This document shows, in pieces, positions 62,191 to 64,000 of a stretch of DNA of 64,000 nt. Origin of the DNA: Streptomyces sp. WAC 01529 (GTDB taxonomy: Bacteria; Actinomycetota; Actinomycetes; Streptomycetales; Streptomycetaceae); NCBI RefSeq assembly GCF_003945545.1, contig NZ_CP029617.1:5565001-5629000 (forward strand), given 5' to 3'. The translations under genes were made by a program, and so were the position numbers. A model generated the notes under the pieces. That model saw only the letters and a program-made list of their open reading frames with translations, was not told the origin of the DNA and made no database searches. How positions within the stretch are numbered: position 1 is the stretch's first letter; each line of letters starts with the position of its first letter.

Positions 62191-63153
62191 ATGTTCGCTG
62201 CTTACGCCGCCCGTATCGACCGTGACCAGCCGCTCAGCGGCCTTGAGTTGGGGGAGCGTCCGGCCCCCGACGCGCGCCCCGGCTGGTCGACCGTGAATGT
62301 CAAGGCCGCCTCCCTGAACCACCACGACCTGTGGTCGCTGCGTGGGGTCGGTCTCGCCGAGGACAAGCTGCCGATGATCCTCGGCTGTGACGCCGCCGGG
62401 ATCGACGAGGACGGGAACGAGGTCGTCCTCCACTCCGTCATCGGACAGTCGGGGCACGGCGTCGGCCCCCGCGAGGGCCGGTCCATCCTGACCGAGAAGT
62501 ACCAGGGGGCCTTCGCCGAGCGCGTGGCCGTGCCCACCTGGAACGTGCTGCCCAAGCCGAAGGAGCTGTCCTTCGCCGAGGCGGCCTGCCTGCCGACCGC
62601 GTGGCTGACCGCCTACCGCATGCTCTTCACCAACGCCGGTGTGCGCCCGGGGGATTCCGTCCTCGTGCAGGGCGCGGGCGGCGGTGTCGCCACGGCCGCC
62701 ATCATGCTCGGCAAGGCGGCGGGCCTGCGGGTCTTCGCCACCAGCCGCGACGAGGCCAAGCGGAAGCGGGCACTGGAGCTGGGGGCCGTGGAGGCGGTCG
62801 AGTCCGGGGCGCGGCTGCCGCAGCGGGTCGACGCCGTCATCGAGACCGTGGGCGCGGCGACCTGGTCGCACTCGGTCAAGTCGCTGAAGCCCGGAGGTAC
62901 GTTGGTGATCTCCGGGGCGACGAGCGGTGACCGTCCCGCGCACGCCGAACTCACCCGGATCTTCTTCCTGGAGCTGAAGGTCGTCGGCTCGACGATGGGC
63001 ACCAAGGACGAGCTGGAGGACCTGCTCTCCTTCTGTGCCGCCACGGGCGTGCGCCCCGTCATCGACGAGGTGCTGCCGCTCGACCGGGCGCGGGAGGGCT
63101 TCGAGCGGCTGGAAGCCGGGGAGCAGTTCGGGAAGATCGTGCTGGAGGTCTGA
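62191..63153 (+). CDS. Zinc-binding-type (quinone oxidoreductase-like) MDR dehydrogenase
   Basis: The 320-residue medium-chain dehydrogenase/reductase has the GroES-like N half (SLNHHDLWSLRG, GCDAAG) and the NADPH-binding QGAGGGVATAAIMLGKAAG. The catalytic-zinc ligands are not conserved, as in zeta-crystallin-like quinone oxidoreductases. The substrate is unknown. The ATG at 62191 lies 8 nt after TATGGT, so the message may be leaderless; an ATG 12 nt upstream is an alternative. Confidence 0.88.
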   Translation: MFAAYAARIDRDQPLSGLELGERPAPDARPGWSTVNVKAASLNHHDLWSLRGVGLAEDKLPMILGCDAAGIDEDGNEVVLHSVIGQSGHGVGPREGRSILTEKYQGAFAERVAVPTWNVLPKPKELSFAEAACLPTAWLTAYRMLFTNAGVRPGDSVLVQGAGGGVATAAIMLGKAAGLRVFATSRDEAKRKRALELGAVEAVESGARLPQRVDAVIETVGAATWSHSVKSLKPGGTLVISGATSGDRPAHAELTRIFFLELKVVGSTMGTKDELEDLLSFCAATGVRPVIDEVLPLDRAREGFERLEAGEQFGKIVLEV

Positions 63154-63166
63154 GCCGGACCCTTGC

Positions 63167-63209
63167 GTCAACTTTGGTTGACGACTGCCTCTTGTCAACG
63201 TAGGTTGAC
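63167..63209 (+). promoter_or_regulatory. Promoter with two GTCAAC-GTTGAC palindromes
   Basis: GTCAACTTTGGTTGAC (63167-63182) and GTCAACGTAGGTTGAC (63194-63209) lie 27 bp apart. TTGACG (63178-63183) and TAGGTT (63201-63206), 17 bp apart, form a promoter partly inside the palindromes. Transcription would start at the ATG at 63214. Confidence 0.78.
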
Positions 63210-63213
63210 ATGT

Positions 63214-63423
63214 ATGACCGAAGCTACGGATCTCGCCGAGCGGGCGGGCGATCAGGACCCCCGGGTCGGGCTGCGTGCCGTCTCCGCGCTGCGGAAGCTG
63301 GTGGAGCGGTTGGAGGCCGTGCAGGTGCGCAGCGCGCGCCGGCAGGGCTGGTCGTGGCAGGAGATCGCCGCGGAACTCGGGGTGAGCAGGCAGGCCGTGC
63401 ACAAGAAGTACGGGAGGCAGTGA
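63214..63423 (+). CDS. Small HTH DNA-binding protein
   Basis: The 69-residue protein consists of a helical N terminus (LRAVSALRKLVERLEAVQVR) and a helix-turn-helix (GWSWQEIAAELGVSRQAVHKKYGRQ). It probably binds the palindromes at its own promoter. The ATG at 63214 is at the predicted transcription start, so it is leaderless. The stop overlaps the next start (TGATG), making a two-gene unit with a Clp N-terminal-domain gene, an arrangement seen in other Streptomyces. Function otherwise unknown. Confidence 0.85.
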   Translation: MTEATDLAERAGDQDPRVGLRAVSALRKLVERLEAVQVRSARRQGWSWQEIAAELGVSRQAVHKKYGRQ

Positions 63424-64000
63424 TGTTCGAGCGGTTCACCAAGGATGCCCGCGCCGTGGTGGTGGGCGCGGTCGGGCACGCGGAACGGGGGAGTGCCGAC
63501 GCGGTCGACGACGGGCATCTGCTGCTCGCGCTGCTCGACCGCGAGGCGAGCCGGGGGTCGTTCGCTCTCGCCTCCCTCGGTGCGGCGCGCCACCGGGACT
63601 CGATCGAGGAGGCGCTGAGCGGGGCGCGGCGCCGTGGCGGCCTCTCGCAGGCCGACGCGGCCGCGCTGGCCGGGCTCGGCATCGACGTCGCCGAGATCGT
63701 CTCCCGCGTCGAAGAGGCCCATGGCGAGGGCGCGCTGACGGATGGCGGCGGCAAGTCCGGGTCCGGGGCCGGCAGGTCAGGGTCCGGCAAGGCCGGGCGG
63801 GGGTGGTTCGGCCGGGTGCCCTTCTCCCGCGAGGCCAAGGACACCCTGGTGAAGTCCCTGCGCATCGCCACCGCCCGCCGCGACCGCCGCATCGGCGACG
63901 AGCATCTCTTGCTCGCCCTCACGGTCCGCCCCGGCATCGTCTCCGAGGTCCTCGCGGACCACGGGGTGACGCATGCGGCGGTGGACCGGGTCCTGTGGGG
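63423..64000 (+). CDS. Clp N-terminal (double Clp-repeat) protein, 3' truncated
   Basis: The gene runs off the window, leaving 192 codons. Two Clp-N repeats are visible (MFERFTKDARAVVVGAVGHAERGSA..., about 1-80, and FSREAKDTLVKSLRIATARRDRRIGDEHLLLALT, about 135-192), joined by a Gly/Ser-rich linker. Clp-N domains recruit substrates or adaptors to Clp unfoldases; whether an ATPase domain follows cannot be seen. It overlaps the HTH gene by one base and shares its promoter. Confidence 0.85.
   Translation, partial: MFERFTKDARAVVVGAVGHAERGSADAVDDGHLLLALLDREASRGSFALASLGAARHRDSIEEALSGARRRGGLSQADAAALAGLGIDVAEIVSRVEEAHGEGALTDGGGKSGSGAGRSGSGKAGRGWFGRVPFSREAKDTLVKSLRIATARRDRRIGDEHLLLALTVRPGIVSEVLADHGVTHAAVDRVLW

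Overview
The window is high-GC actinobacterial DNA that I read as a Streptomyces chromosome core. The GC-rich codon bias, GTG starts and many marker families fit: SigR/RsrA, DasR/DasABC, WblE, SigH with its anti-sigma factor, nickel superoxide dismutase and epi-isozizaene synthase. From memory, the gene order resembles the S. coelicolor stretch from catR/hisN through sigR-rsrA, epi-isozizaene synthase/CYP170, nrdAB, dasR-dasABC-nagZ-nagB, wblE, sigH, eshA and sodN-sodX. No prophage, insertion sequence or CRISPR array is visible.

Region 1 (1-16.9 kb) starts with a truncated Sel1/TPR protein and an initiator tRNA. It continues with a peroxide-response pair (catR with divergent catA), a CBS protein, a HisN-like phosphatase, a TetR regulator, a Gdx/SugE-type exporter, rsgA, aroA, an M50B-like membrane peptidase, an SRAP protein and a small hydrolase. 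Next is the thiol-stress pair sigR-rsrA, with a SigR-type promoter inside the preceding gene, then two tandem membrane HD-domain proteins, a TPR protein and peptide deformylase.

Region 2 (17-24 kb) holds the albaflavenone pair (epi-isozizaene synthase and CYP170-type P450, overlapping by 4 bp). It faces the aerobic class I ribonucleotide reductase operon nrdA-nrdB, which is preceded by two NrdR boxes and an adenosylcobalamin riboswitch.

Region 3 (24-37 kb) is carbon uptake: an SSS-family symporter with its DUF3311 partner, cstA with ybdD, and the chitin/N-acetylglucosamine regulon (dasR, dasABC, nagZ, nagB). Probable DasR sites lie at dasA, nagB and a likely small RNA (scr5239-like) near 37.1 kb. 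An SDR/TetR divergent pair with twin palindromic operators follows.

Region 4 (37-46 kb) is signalling: a PdtaS-like kinase, wblE, a diacylglycerol-kinase family enzyme, and sigH with its RsbW-like partner ushX. The sigH frame stays open upstream into ushX. A UBP zinc finger, a CPA1 antiporter, a PLP enzyme and a signal-less amidase follow.

Region 5 (46.5-50.6 kb) is the most distinctive system: a family 2B encapsulin shell (EshA-like, HK97 fold with a cyclic-nucleotide-binding insertion) followed by a polyprenyl diphosphate synthase that is its probable cargo.

Region 6 (50.6-64 kb) holds lineage-restricted proteins, a HAD hydrolase, a TetM/OtrA-like ribosomal protection GTPase, sodN and sodX, a CGNR regulator, a methyltransferase, an amino-acid ABC transporter, malic enzyme and a quinone-oxidoreductase-like protein. 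It ends with an HTH/Clp-N pair preceded by two GTCAAC-GTTGAC palindromes. The Clp-N gene is cut by the window end.
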